64,000 nt of DNA. It comes from Antedon bifida. Its lineage: Eukaryota; Echinodermata; Crinoidea; Comatulida; Antedonidae. Below the pieces are notes generated by a model. The model did not search any database, was not told the DNA's origin, and saw only the letters and a program-made list of their open reading frames with translations. The stretch covers positions 682,001 through 746,000 of the forward strand of contig OY727093.1 in NCBI GenBank assembly GCA_963402885.1. Direction: 5' to 3'. Positions 1 through 24,931 of this stretch are shown here, piece after piece. Both the position numbers and the translations under genes were made by a program. Within the stretch, counting starts at the first letter, position 1, and each line of letters opens with the position of its first letter.

Positions 1-71
1 CAAACGTTTATAATGATAAACATTATCTCTCTGAAAGCATACATTTCTATAATTACTTTCTTATGTTTCAG

Positions 72-7827
<7,756 letters not shown>

Positions 7828-7911
7828 TTTATTTACTGAATATAACATTTAGAACACCTTGAGTCAATATTTTATACTCATTTTTATATTAAATGAATAT
7901 TATTATGAGTA

Positions 7912-7917
7912 AATAAA
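7912..7917 (+). promoter_or_regulatory. Polyadenylation signal of the EGF/CUB gene
   Basis: A canonical AATAAA lies 85 bases after the TAG stop of the EGF/CUB gene, in AT-rich sequence. It is the first such hexamer downstream and the likely 3' end signal. Transcript data were not available. Confidence 0.55.
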
Positions 7918-8318
7918 TTAAAAGCAAACATTTACTTTCTTTCAAAGACAGGTCAAATCTATTTTTTATTTTGTTTTAAACTGCTAAATTTTAAAATTTT
8001 AAAATTCTTTAATTACAAACACATTTAAACTGCATTAAGGTGTGGTTTAGTAGTGCTTTTTAAATTGTAATTTATCATTAAATTAAACAGCAAATACCAA
8101 AATATAGTAGAGTATTGTAATATAATAAGACAGGGTATTAACCCAGATTATGATAATAATGATATAAATAATAAATAATATAAAAGAGTAATATAAAGTT
8201 ATCTATCATCATTTGGTAGATTATTATATTTAGTGTGCAATGCATAATAAGCATGTTTATTTAATTTAAATTAAAACTGGACCTGGACTTCTAATTATTT
8301 GAAAGAACTGAAATAAAA

Positions 8319-8449
8319 AGCTCTGTTTACACTATCAAACTAGTGTGATGTGCCCAAATATGGTAGTGATATGACAGCATCGTGTCCATATATGGGTACA
8401 TCACATTTTCTTTTATCACATAAAGTTTGATAGTGTGGACAGAACTTTA
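8319..8449. mobile_element. MITE family 1 copy
   Basis: The inverted ends are CTCTGTTTACACTATCAAAC and GTTTGATAGTGTGGACAGAA. The interior carries GTGCCCAAATATGG and GTCCATATATGGG, again roughly inverted. TA-containing flanks fit a TA target site. Confidence 0.8.
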
Positions 8450-8621
8450 GTGTGCAGTAAAACACAATTTATTATGTGCCAAGATGACAAGATTAAACTT
8501 TCGTTTCTATTATTTCCTTTTAGCACTTGAAGACAATCTTGTTGTGGTATAATTCATTCAAAATAGTGATAAACACTGCCACTAACAGGTTGCACAAGAA
8601 ACACATAGGCCTCCTCGAAAA

Positions 8622-8842
8622 AAAACTTGCGTCACCTATCAAAACTCGCGTCGCATAGCAAAACTCGCGTCACCTATCAAAACTCGCGTCGCATAGCAAA
8701 ACTCTAGAGTTTACGTACACTGGGACGTCATCACCTGCATGTGCGTGACGTTTCAGTGTGCGTAAAATCTGGAGTTTTGCGAGGTGACGCGAGTTGTTTT
8801 GCGAGATGACGCGAGTTTTGCGGTATGACGCGAGTTTTGCTA
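8622..8842. repeat. Inverted repeat with arms built of short tandem units
   Basis: The left arm has four alternating copies of an AAAACTCGCGTC core followed by ACCTAT or GCATAG. The right arm has three copies of the reverse complement (GACGCGAGTTTTGC). The central part holds CTAGAGTTTACG and, inverted, CGTAAAATCTGGAG. The CpG-rich arms stand out in AT-rich surroundings. It is probably a small foldback or MITE-type element. Confidence 0.7.
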
Positions 8843-9824
8843 GGAGTGACTCGATACAGTACTACACGATCATTACTTATTCATCTATCTTTTACTGTTG
8901 TCTAATAATATTAAGTAGGATTTAAAACTTAAACAATTGCATAGTGAAGTACTATTTTTGTATAAATTAAGGAAAAATAAGACATTTTTATATGACGTTT
9001 GTAAATTAGAAATTTGGATGTACATAGAGTTATGATACCAATGTAATGGTATTTCCGATTTGCTTAATATTTGGGGTTTGTGTATAGATAGAATATTTGT
9101 ATAATAATGTTTTTATATTTTAATCTACACAGCTTAAGTACCTTTGAGAAAAGTGCCTTGTGCTTAATTATTTAAACTTACAAGTTTTTAACTATTATTG
9201 TACTGTATATGTTTTGTAAGGAGTAAGTGTTTCTTTCATTTGATAAATTGATTAGGTAGTTATTGGGTAGTTTTTCGTTCATCAAATATCAAAATCGTTT
9301 TGGATGAGCAAAGTGGTTTTTTTTTTTCAATTTCAAATGATGTAAAATTACAACAATCATATTCCAACTTAAGAACAGAGTTTCAATTGCTGTTCAACTT
9401 TTGAATATGTCACTACAATTTCGATGAGGGTGTTTGGAATAAGTACAATGTGCATGCTTTCAAATGTTTAATTTCAAATAAGAATGGTGTCCTAATTTGT
9501 TTTTTTTTTATTTCAAATTCAAAATTTAAATGTCGCGGACGAAATAAAATACTCTATATGTTTCTATTGTATTTGATCACAAAGGGCAATAGGTTGTATT
9601 ATCTTTAATTTCAAAAAGTGGGTTACCTCGTGGACAGAGGGCAAATGAGTTGACCAATCACAAGCAATTTATCAACAAACTTGTATTTGTATTAGGGCAG
9701 ATAGATGTGTCATGTGCTTTATTATTTTAATCTTCAAATTGATATTCTAAAATAAAAGGAATTTAAGAAAAAAATGTTTATCCACTGTAGTTATATTATT
9801 ATTATTTCATTACCCTATAGGTAA

Positions 9825-10035
9825 AGCGTGGTTCCCAATAGAACGCAACGCAGCGCAGCAACGTATCGACGCAAAGTACTGTATTGCGTAATCACAAGTG
9901 GGAACCGACGACGCAACAGTGCTGCAAACATCGCAGGTTGATTTCACGTAGGCGGGGGAAAACACAATTATTAGAAGGGCATTTTCTAACGTTGCGTAGA
10001 TTGCGTTACGTTGCATCGCTAGTGGGAACCACGCC
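9825..10035. mobile_element. MITE family 2, full copy A
   Basis: Terminal inverted repeats GCGTGGTTCCCAATAG and CTAGTGGGAACCACGCC are flanked on both sides by TAA (9822-9824 and 10036-10038). The interior contains TTGCGTAATCACAAGTGGGA, a subterminal inverted copy, and GATTTCACGTAGGCGGGGG. It has no coding capacity. A 3-bp TAA target duplication is typical of PIF/Harbinger-derived MITEs. Confidence 0.8.
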
Positions 10036-10431
10036 TAATACTGGTAAAGTAACTTGGAAGTACAACATTAAACGAAACGAATCTTTCTCTTTCTCTCAAA
10101 ATGTATATAGCGCACATATCCACTAAAAGTGCTCAAGCCACTAGCAACCACATACTGTAGCTGATTTAGTATCCGATTTCTTTTATTTATCCATTAAATT
10201 CATATGCCTCAGAAAAGAGGTGTGATTTAAATGGGTTTTTTTAATATCTATTTTTAACAATCTATCCGTCAATAATACTTCCATTTCTGCCATTGTTACG
10301 TTTGTCAAGTTAATTATGACTGTAACACGTCAATACAATTGTCACCTAATATTAAAAGTACGCGTAGAAATGATTCCAAGAAAACGTTAACGTAAAACGT
10401 CATCTACAACGGAAGGCGACTGTAAAAATAA

Positions 10432-10631
10432 AGCGTGGTTCCCACTAGAACGCAACGTAACGCAGCGACGTATCGACGCAAAGTTATGTATTGCGTAATC
10501 ACAAGTGGGAACCGACGATGTAACATTGCTGCAAACATCGCAGGTTTGATTTCACGCAGGCGGGGGCAAACACAATTATTGCTAACGTTGCGTAGGTTGC
10601 GTTACGTTGCGTCGCTAGTGGGAACCACGCG
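10432..10631. mobile_element. MITE family 2, full copy B
   Basis: This has the same architecture as the copy 600 bases upstream. The ends are GCGTGGTTCCCACTAG and CTAGTGGGAACCACGCG, with TAA on both flanks (10429-10431 and 10632-10634). It lies in direct orientation to copy A and differs by small substitutions and an interior deletion. Confidence 0.8.
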
Positions 10632-11219
10632 TAACAAAAACATTAACCATCCTACACAGTGCTTCTTTCACTCAATGACATTATGAACTTGTTATTATCA
10701 CCTTATTATTGACAGAATATTAATAATTAATAGGTGAGAATATAAATACATTTAATTTTGGGTCATCAAATTCCACTCCTCTCAATCCCCACCCACACCG
10801 GGCCCAGGTGTATTACTACAGCACCCCTGTGTGTGTTTCAGCAATCCTGAATTCAACCCTGCTAAATAATCATTATTACAGATAGGCCTATAGTGTAAAA
10901 TTAATAAAATTAACATACAATCAAACAAAATCACTTATGTATATATACAAAATGATATCACTGCTACTAAAATAACTACGCCAAAGTTAGGCCTATTATC
11001 GTCTAGGTACACTTGACTTTTAACCTTGGAAAGACTAGAAATTATTAATAAACTTCATTATTACCCAGTCATCCGAACACAACACAACACTTCAGCAAGA
11101 CTCGACAATTTTAACAATTCTGGAGTTATAAACCCCGCCAACCATGATCACTGGTAGTCTGCTAGACGGAAGGCAACTTTAAGTGGATACTAAAACTCCA
11201 ATCATTCTTGGATGATATA

Positions 11220-14200
11220 ATGTCGGTTTTAACTGCAGAACGAAAAGTTTTGAACTTAAAGATTCTTGTTGTAGGAGACAGCGGTGTTGGTAAAACCTGT
11301 TTTATTTACCAATTTTGCGATGGTAAATTCTATCCTAATTACGTATCTACAGTTGGTAAGTAAATTACTGAAAATCATTTCTATGCGGTAACATTTTAGT
11401 AGGTCTATCTAAAAGAACATTTTATTACAGAAAAAAATGTCAATTTCAGGTTTGTTCATAGCAATCCTTTCAGTAAATTCCAAAACGAAAAATCAATATA
11501 ACAACAACAATGCATTATTATATTTCGTGTGGGCTTAATAGTGCATGCAGTATATAAACCATTCTTATGGGCTTATTAGTGCATGCAGACCAAACAATGA
11601 TGTCTGTGACAAGTCTACGTCAGCTGCCGATTATATCAAAACATCCAAGGTGTTTCATAATATTGGGGCATAAAAAAGAGACCAAGCAGAACCAATACTT
11701 ATTATTGAAATTATCATTAACTCCGACTATTTGCCCTATTATACTTAAGGTATACTATTTGCCCTGTTATACTTAAGGTATACTTAAGTATTTTCAAAAT
11801 TAGATTACCATAGGATTGTTCATGTCACACAAAAGTTTAAATATAATTAAAGTTAAAAAAAGGTTTCGTTGCGTTTTTTAAATATTAGGTCAGCCACACA
11901 ATTTATAATAAACTAAGAACCAACTTAAGCTGAATAGTAGTCAAATTATACGGTAATTCGACTACAATGGCGGTGGTTTTCTTTCTAATTGATTATATCA
12001 TGGAGTACTTATTACTCCATGATTATATTAACTAATTCGACTTTAATTATCAAATTCTATATTCTACAGGTTGTGACTGTCGGAATGTTACGACGGACGT
12101 TGACGGCACACGTATGCAATTACAAATATGGTAATGTAATAAATATGCTAATACAATATTTTTAAAGGGTCTTATATCCAAAAGTTTCAGTAATATTCTT
12201 AAAAATACGGCACTCTAATAGAAAACGTCATAATATTGCGTAAAAATACGAGTTTTATTTTAAAACTTGGGCCAACGAGGAATGGTGTTCTCTTTTGATT
12301 TGCTTTTTGCTTTGTATATCTCCATTGAGATCCAGCCACACCATTGTCATTTTTCAGTAATTTGCCATTGAAGTAGGCCTTATATTAAAAGACATATTTT
12401 CCCCCTGAACAAATAATTGTTTTTGTTGAATATGCCATTTTAATTTCATATAACAGTTATTCACTTTGACCAAAAATTGGATCGAAAAAAAATATGTACC
12501 TGAAAAAAACTGTAATTTAGGCCTAAAGCAAAAAAACAGTCAATTTGGCTTTCAGTTTCAATAATTATTTTCTGTTTATTTCTATGAACGTGAATAACTT
12601 AAAACTACAAAATGGCCTATTTAAAGTCTGATGTTCTTATTCATTTTTTTTATGTTTTTTGGGACAATACATTAAACATTATAGATACGCCTTTAAGTGG
12701 GCATGGGAAAAAATATATATATATATACTTTTAAGAAAAGTTTGTTTGTATTACTTTTAGCGAATTATGCTATCAATTTCTAAATAACAAAGCTATGATG
12801 AGTTTAGATATATGTTTTAATATTTAATACTTCTGCAAACTTAATTATACAAAGATAATAAAAAAAAGTAAAATAGAAATACGGAACATCTGCAAGAAAA
12901 CTAAATAAAACTAAGCGCGTGATCAAATGAAAACATCTGCCTATTTACATTTGCATTGATTATATATCCCAATCAGCTATCTGTATGTTTACTTGGTAAT
13001 TGGTAATAATTAAATATTTAGTACAGTATCTTATTATTGAGCATCTGTCAATAACAGATTAATATTAATAGTTACATTGAAACATCTGCCCGGTTCTATT
13101 TACATTGGCAGTAGCCTATTTATCTTAATCTTTGTGTTATACTGGTAATAATTAATACTTATTTCAATATTCTGCATCACAGTGATTGTCTTATTGAGTA
13201 AAAACACCATCTACCTATTTGCGCACACTTTAATTAGCTATGTTTACGCTTAGACGTGATCATACTATTTAGTTCATAATTATGGGAGTTTCCATTTAAT
13301 ATGTACGGTGATTCAATACAATAGTTCAATGCCTATGAAATTTGTTAACAATAGCACTTCATTTTAGATGTAGACAGACACATCATATAAACAGTGCCAT
13401 TGTACTTTTTTTTATGACTATTTCACTGTCTATCCCGCCTATCCTATGTTGTAATAGCCTAAGTTCAGTTAAGACCTTTTTTAAAGGCAGCTTTTTAAAA
13501 AAAGATAGCGGTCTCACGTCTCACTCCATGTGATGATACGCAGAAGGTGTGTCTAACGCATAAAATTCTATTGAAATTTAGAGTAAAATGGAACATTTCA
13601 ATATACGTGATTTGGAAGCCTTTAAAGCACAACATGTTTGAGTATTGACCATTATTATAAGTCAGTCAGTATAACATTAATATACGGCAATGGGGAGCAC
13701 CAACCATCAATAAATATCATTATAACATACAAGTATATTATAACATCATTTAGATTGTATCAATTATTTGATTTTAGTATGTTTGTATACGTCACCCTAT
13801 CTTTGTAATGTATCACACCAGCCAGCTATGATTTTACAATGACGAGCAATTTTTTCAGCTCTGCTTCTGTGTTGCTGCATTGTTCGTTTGCACAAACGTA
13901 CGCATATCTGCTTTTATTGCTTTACTGTTTGCCTGGTGAGGATAAGAATGGAACACATGATTTCGGTAGTGTTGAAATGTTCTCTGAGTTTAGTAAAGCC
14001 TGGTTCTCATTAGCGACGCAACGTAATGCAACCTGCGCAACGTAAGAAAATGCTCCCCGTCTGCGTGAAATCAAACCTGCAATGTTCCCACTTGTGATTA
14101 CGCAATACAACACCTTACGTCAATACGTCACTGCGTTGCGTTCTAGTGGGAACCACCCTTTAGTTTAAACTTGGTTCCCACTAGGACGTAGCACAAGGAC

Positions 14201-17200
14201 ATACGTAGCGCTTACAACCGATTAAGTTCGGATGATCCATCGCATCGATTGGTCAAATTCCTTGCGTTGCGCTGACGTCATTCCTACACATTCGTTATTT
14301 TAAGGACTCGCGGATTAACTTTACAAATTTAGGATTGTCCAATTGCTAAATTTATTAGATTATATATAGATACTGGTATCTAATTATTATTTACTTGTCT
14401 GGCTGCATACGGACTATTATTAATAGGTCATATTTTACAGACATAAACAATTGACATCATTACATAATGTTGTTGACAGAAATATTGATTACACAGTGGT
14501 TATATAACTCACTGTGTTGACATAACGTAGTCTATACAAGAACACTTTAACAATTGGCTGTGACGTCACATTGTACATACTTAGTGAAACCGCCCATCAC
14601 GTGAAACAATAATGACAAACGTACACGCGCGTAATTCAACTGTTATGTACTTGGTCATGCGTATATTATTAAGGGCATACCTCCAATCCCAAATACGAGA
14701 TGTACATTTCACAAAATATTAGCCGGAGAGGACAAAATGAGAAATCCATGGTGTGGTTACAACAGGAGCCGGGCTGTTTAGTATTTATTACAATAAAAGT
14801 ATTTTATTTACAAACAATAACAATAATATTAATAACTTACGTTCCGTTGATGTCCGGCAAATAATCCTTCTAAATCCAATTATGTCCACATGTAAATTGT
14901 TATAAATCCAAGTATTATCCACATACAAAATAAATCCAAAAAATTCACAAGTAACGGATAACATAAAAAACGATCGCAAATTAAGGTTCTTATATGCCTA
15001 CGTGCTGCTTTGTGTGTAGTTTTTATCAGCAACAAACCGATATTCACTGACAACTCACATTACTTGATAGTTGTTCAAAATGTTAAAACCTAATAAAATA
15101 ATACACTGTTAACACAATAACGTTCTCCATGGCAAAGCAAAACAGCAAGAAAACAAGCTTATTAAGCGGAATCCACCACATGTCATGGAATATGCAAATA
15201 ACTCTAAATAACTAAGATGTGTTGGCCAATAGTGGCCCGAGAACTACCGAGCTCGTGTGTTTTCTGACAAAGATTTCCCGATAATTGCCGAGCCCGTGTG
15301 TTCTCTGACAAAGATTGCCCGAGAACTACCGAGCCCGTGCGTTCTCTGACAAAGGTTGCACGAGAATTGCCGAGCCCGTGTGTTCTCCGACAAAGATGGT
15401 CCGGGAATTGCCGAGCCCGTGTGTTCTCTGCTGACAAAGATTGCCCAGGAACTACCGAGCCCGTGTGTTCTCTGACAAAGATTGCCCGAGAATTGCCGAG
15501 CCCGTATGTTCTCTGACAAAGATTGCCCGAGAATTGCCGAGCCCAGTTATGTTCTCTGACAAAGAAGGTCCGATAATTGCCGAGCCCATGTGTTCTCCGA
15601 CAAAGAGGGTCCGATAATTCATCTCCTATTGTCACAATGTGTATATTTATTGTTTTATAATAATGGTTCATTTTTTAATTTATTTCAGGGATACGGCTGG
15701 TCAAGAGCGATTTCGTACTTTAACGTCAACATATTACAGGGGTGCATCAGTATGTTAAAATATTTGTTTGCTTCTAGCAGTGTGTTATGTTAAGGTTTCC
15801 ATCCCGTCTTTTTGGAATACGTCCTTTTGTCTTCAGTAATAAATGACAGGTAGTCCATTCTGGGGATATCCATTCCCTCACCCGATATCAATAATGTACC
15901 CCTAACTGTACCCTTAACAAAGACACGAAACCAAGTGCATTACAATCATATTACATATTATTTAACTTTACATCCTTTCGTTTAGGGAATCATATTGATG
16001 TATGACGTAACAAACGAAGGTTCTTTTAATAATATTACTTACTGGTTGGAAAACATTGTACATGTAAGTTGATTTTAAATGTATTCATAGCTGAACTGAT
16101 TTAATCTGATACACACTGTATTAGATATTGTAAGGCACTACCTAGTCTCTTTTTGCTTTAGTGCACTAGAATACGAACTCATTGCCATTTTGGCCAATCT
16201 TTATGCTGTTAGATGACAAATTTCATCTACTACAAAAAACAAGTCTAGGCGTAAAACAACCTTTTCTTCAGTATAGGTCTAAATTCTTTATGTGCAAAAA
16301 GCACCCCTTTTAACAATCCTGGCTATGGGCTTGCACTAATGTAATGAATGAGACGGCTCCCCGGATGGCTCAGCTCTCGCTATTATTCGAAATTCAGAAT
16401 AAAACATCTTAAAATAAACATTTCTTACAGAATGCCTCTCAGGATGTTTGTAAAGTATTAGTTGGTAACAAATGTGATAAGAACGAACGACAAGTTGACT
16501 ACAGACGAGCACAAATAGTAAGTTATCGTTAAACATTAGTTTTTATCTCATTTTTTGTTGAATAAATTCGATTGATGAAAACGAACAAAAATACACATCT
16601 CCTCTCCCTTCCCCACACCATTATTAATCTTATTCAAAACAAAGTTAATCGGTAGTCAGTCTGTGGTTCTGTCCGTTAAGTGTAGAAAGTTCCATTCATT
16701 TAATATTATTAAAGTATTGCCTAAACTGAAGAGTTTGTCAGGAGGTTGATTGGTCGATTTCGTTTTTCAGTTTTATTGTTTTGTTTTTCTCTCTCTTTTA
16801 ATGGGGCACTCTGATTATCACCTGGCATTAGTTTACCCAGACAGAGTGGTTATCCCCTATAAACAAAGTTAAAACAATATCAAATAAATAAAATGGATAA
16901 GACCAACAGAAAAACCAAACTTAAAATGAAGTCCGATAATAAGTAGCGCTCGATCAAATTCTAAGTAATCATACGACATGATAAGAAATAATAGCATTTA
17001 ATGTCATTGTGATAGTTGAATGACAGGTATATAATAGATACAATGACATTCAGATATCATGTCTGCCCTTTTGTCAACGTTTATGTTTTGGACTATGGAT
17101 GGATGAGTCAGCATTAAAAGTGTGTTGAACTCTGAATCAATAGTTTTACCAATATCGCAACGTTATCAATTATAGGTACAGATAACAAACGCTTAGAACA

Positions 17201-18175
17201 TTTTATACATTAACATTATAACAAGTTGTTGTTAGCATATATGCAGGTTTGGATGCAAGATTCACTAAGAACATTCTGATAAATGTACCCAGTGAACATG
17301 GAAAGATTACTATAGTTAATATGCAAAGAATTGCATACAAACAAAGTGAATTCCGATACCAACAGGACTTAATTAAGAGCACTCGTTAATAAAGTCCTGT
17401 TAACAATCCAATGTGAGTAATCTACCTCCACAAACCTCAATTGTGAGACCACTTTAGTTTGCAGTAATCAACCTCCACAAACCTCATAATTGTGAGACCA
17501 CTTTAGTTTGCAGATTCATATGATATGAAGCTTGAAGAAATAAGCGCTAAGAAAAATCAAAACTTGGAACAAGTTTTCGAATCATTGTGCACAACAATCA
17601 TGGAACAAAGGCAACAGAGAGTAAGTATTATAGCAACCTTCTAAAAACTACACTTTTGATATAATTGTGTAGATATATCCCTCACCATGTCACGCACTCT
17701 TGTCTCTTGGTTTCATGGACGGATGGTGATATGAGTGGTCATGTGGATGGATGGGTGAAAGGGTTTAGCCCTCTGTGTCTAAACAAATAACAATCGACAT
17801 AAGAGAACGAACAATCAGATCAAAGATCTAGACGTCAGTAATAATACGTAGGCACACTGGTATTGTAGCTTGGTGCTTCACATTAATACCAGGGTACAGG
17901 GTTCAAATCCTTGTCTCATTTAAAAACAGAGTACAGACTTGTGCATCATATACTATAGGAGTAGAGACTTGTGTGCTTCTTCATGTCCTGAAATTGGAAA
18001 CTAACGCTGTTGAATGTTTGATAAACTTTAAAAAATGTTTTAAAATAATTTAAAATTACTACAATTTATCTTTCTATTTCAGTTGAGTCACCAAGAGCAT
18101 GTTGAGAGTGAAATCAAGGAAAGTCAAGTCAAGTTGTCTGGTAAAGAAAAATCAAAAAGTTGGTGTGGTTGTTGA
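11220..18175 (+). CDS. Rab-family small GTPase, divergent switch I
   Basis: A complete 209-aa Rab that should cycle between GDP and GTP on membranes and direct vesicle traffic. Exons: 11220-11355, 12070-12130, 15689-15749, 15986-16063, 16431-16517, 17507-17620, 18083-18175. Motifs in order: P-loop GDSGVGKT near residues 20-27, switch I with STVGCDCRN, WDTAGQERFR (switch II), NKCD (guanine specificity), EISAKK (G5), and a C-terminal WCGC giving a CXC geranylgeranylation site. All joins keep phase. The ATG at 11220 places about 19 residues before the P-loop, normal for Rabs. The TVGCDCRN segment resembles Rab26/37 (TVGIDFRN) more than the usual TIGVDFK, while the core after the DTAGQE motif looks Rab8/10-like, so I give no paralogue symbol. 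The exon at 17507 has a duplicated acceptor region just upstream. Confidence 0.92.
13997..14160. mobile_element. MITE family 2, degenerate copy C
   Basis: The ends read GCCTGGTTCTCATTAGCGAC and CTAGTGGGAACCACCC. The interior keeps CTTGTGATTACGCAATAC and the ACGCAACC-type words, in inverted orientation to copies A and B. A second related sequence (CTTGGTTCCCACTAGGACG) starts at about 14169 and looks like a truncated family 3 copy. Confidence 0.65.
15232..15618. repeat. 41-42 bp minisatellite in Rab intron 2
   Basis: About nine tandem units, each containing TTGCCGAGCCCGTGTGTTCT followed by CTGACAAAGATTGCCCGAGA, with point changes and a few small insertions. The unit length is a near-multiple of three, so long open frames occur on both strands. 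They are an effect of the repeat and not a gene. The array ends about 70 bases before the acceptor of exon 3. Confidence 0.85.
17411..17513 (+). repeat. Tandem duplication spanning a splice acceptor
   Basis: Two direct copies of a roughly 52-bp segment sit head to tail. Each contains CACAAACCTCA, GTGAGACCACTTTAGTTTGC and AGTAATC/AGATTC. The downstream copy supplies the real acceptor (TTTAG ending at 17506) for Rab exon 6. The upstream copy holds an identical acceptor whose use would run into an in-frame stop. Confidence 0.85.
17860..17930 (+). mobile_element. tRNA-like SINE head
   Basis: GTAGCTTGGTGCTTCAC followed by GGGTTCAAATCC resembles an A-box/B-box pair. No convincing cloverleaf forms, so this looks like a decayed tRNA-derived SINE within the last Rab intron. 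Confidence 0.35.
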
Positions 18176-18923
18176 CGTGAACATTTTCTTGGACTAACAT
18201 TTTGGATGAATCTCTAAACTTTGTTTCTGTAATGTTGAATGATACAAAACATTAAAGAAAATGTTTATAATTATTATTTTTTATATTGATTTTCACTAAG
18301 CCTACTGTAATTAACACATACAGTATAGATTATAGCAAACTTACATATCTGGGTAAGGCTCAAGTAATACAGTATTGTATACGGTACAGGTATTTCCATA
18401 TTACAAACATTATTAAATAATTTACCATGTTTTAGGACTGGTTCTATTTTAGAGGAATCTGATGAATTAAGTGATATCTAAATTAATATGTAATAGTAAA
18501 GTAGGTTTTTAGAAGAGTTGTTTTGTGTGCAATAATAGTGTTGAATGGTAGAAAAAAGGTGTTTTTAGTTGGACATATTAGATCATAGTGTTGAATAGAA
18601 AAAAAAGGCGTTTTAAGTAGGGTCATATTGATTGAAATATATATTTATACTGGTCATATGATGACTATTTAGACTGCATAAACCTAATTTATGTGTTGAA
18701 TGGTATATAAAGACGTTAAATACGGCCATACTCAGAACATTGTAATATATAATATTATGGACCATACATAGAGCATATTAGACCATAAGATAAAGCGTAT
18801 GAAAACTTCCATTTAGACCATATGAGATAGAAGGATTGAATTTAATTAGAACATTAAGGTGGTCAGATGTTTTGCCCTATTCTGACGTAATTTGTACTTT
18901 ATACTAAGTAGATTGTGAACAAT

Positions 18924-18987
18924 TGCGGGTGGGACTCGAACCCACGACCTTCAGATCACTCCCTGACTGACCACAGTAGTTAAACAC
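18924..18987 (-). mobile_element. tRNA-derived SINE head (minus strand)
   Basis: On the minus strand the segment contains GTGGGTTCGAGTCCCAC, an intact T-arm and B-box, preceded by a degenerate D/anticodon part. A close relative lies at 35223-35306 and shares the sequence from GTGAT to AGTCCCA, so this is a dispersed SINE family rather than a tRNA gene. Confidence 0.55.
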
Positions 18988-19605
18988 AATTACAACATTA
19001 AGGAGGTACTCAAATGTAGGTCTTGTTTCCTGGGTGTGCATGACAATTAAATTACCACAAAGAAAAAATGTGGAATGTATCAATGTATTTATTAAAAAGA
19101 CACAATGTGGCTAACTTCCTGCTCTAAGTCCAGACTTATGAAATTTGCTGTAAATTAAATATAATAAAAGTATTTATTGCAGGTAAATAATAAAGTATAC
19201 ATAAAGTATCTGTATTAGTGATAAACAGTATGTTTTATTATATTTGCTTTAACTTTACATAGCAAATATTCCATAGAATAAAAGCTATAAAGACAAGGTT
19301 TAAGAGGAGTGTGATATAAAATCCTATGACATAATATCTTGGTCTTTGAACTCAATAGTTCATAAAACTTGTAAAGTACATTTGTACATTTTATTAGACA
19401 GTAGACCTTATCATAAAATGTTGAATATTTATAAATAACATTTAAAAAATTACAAATTTCTAAAAATAGAATGCCTAAATAACAGTACTGTTATTTGAGA
19501 CAGCCGTAGATATCAAATAAGTAGATAAGGATATAGTAATATTAAAGTCAATGAGTGGTTACAGGTATAACTGTATATTCTGTTGGATTTTGTTGGAGGT
19601 TTGTT

Positions 19606-24656
<5,051 letters not shown>

Positions 24657-24931
24657 TTAGAGGAATTAAAGCAGGAAAATTGTCAACAATAAAACAACTC
24701 GACTGCATAGAAACGAGAGGTATATTCAGAGCGTCATTCTGACGACTGGAGCATTCTCTACTTCTCTACGGAGCGCCATTTATGCCTTTATTAACTTCAA
24801 TAATAGAAATTGTACTACGGTAACTGCTCAAGTGGACCCAATTTAGCACCAGGGTAGCACAGTGATAAAAAAATAGAAATAAAAGTTACTACTTTTAATA
24901 TCGTTTCGTATATACCCATATCACAAACTGA

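Larger units (their letters stand above)
7828..11219. other. Intergenic region between the EGF/CUB and Rab genes
   Basis: AT-rich DNA without a supportable gene. It holds the polyadenylation signal, one MITE family 1 copy, an inverted tandem-repeat element near 8.6-8.85 kb and two full MITE family 2 copies, each listed separately. Short open frames at 9810-10126 and 10435-10686 lie inside the MITEs and are not genes. The last hundred bases before 11220 should hold the Rab promoter and 5' UTR, but I see no clear TATA box. Confidence 0.6.
12131..15688. other. Intron 2 of the Rab gene
   Basis: A 3.56-kb AT-rich intron without supportable internal genes. It holds a degenerate MITE family 2 copy, a partial family 3 copy beginning near 14169, and a minisatellite close to its 3' end, listed separately. 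The remainder shows nothing I recognise. Confidence 0.7.

Noticed and set aside
9810-10686. Several 68-83 codon open frames on both strands
   Set aside because: They lie in the two MITE family 2 copies and resemble each other only because the elements are repeats.
15204-15671. 155-codon minus-strand and shorter plus-strand open frames with repeated ENTRARQ/GLGNSRA-like residues
   Set aside because: They are translations of the 41-42 bp intronic minisatellite in several frames; the reading breaks off outside the array.
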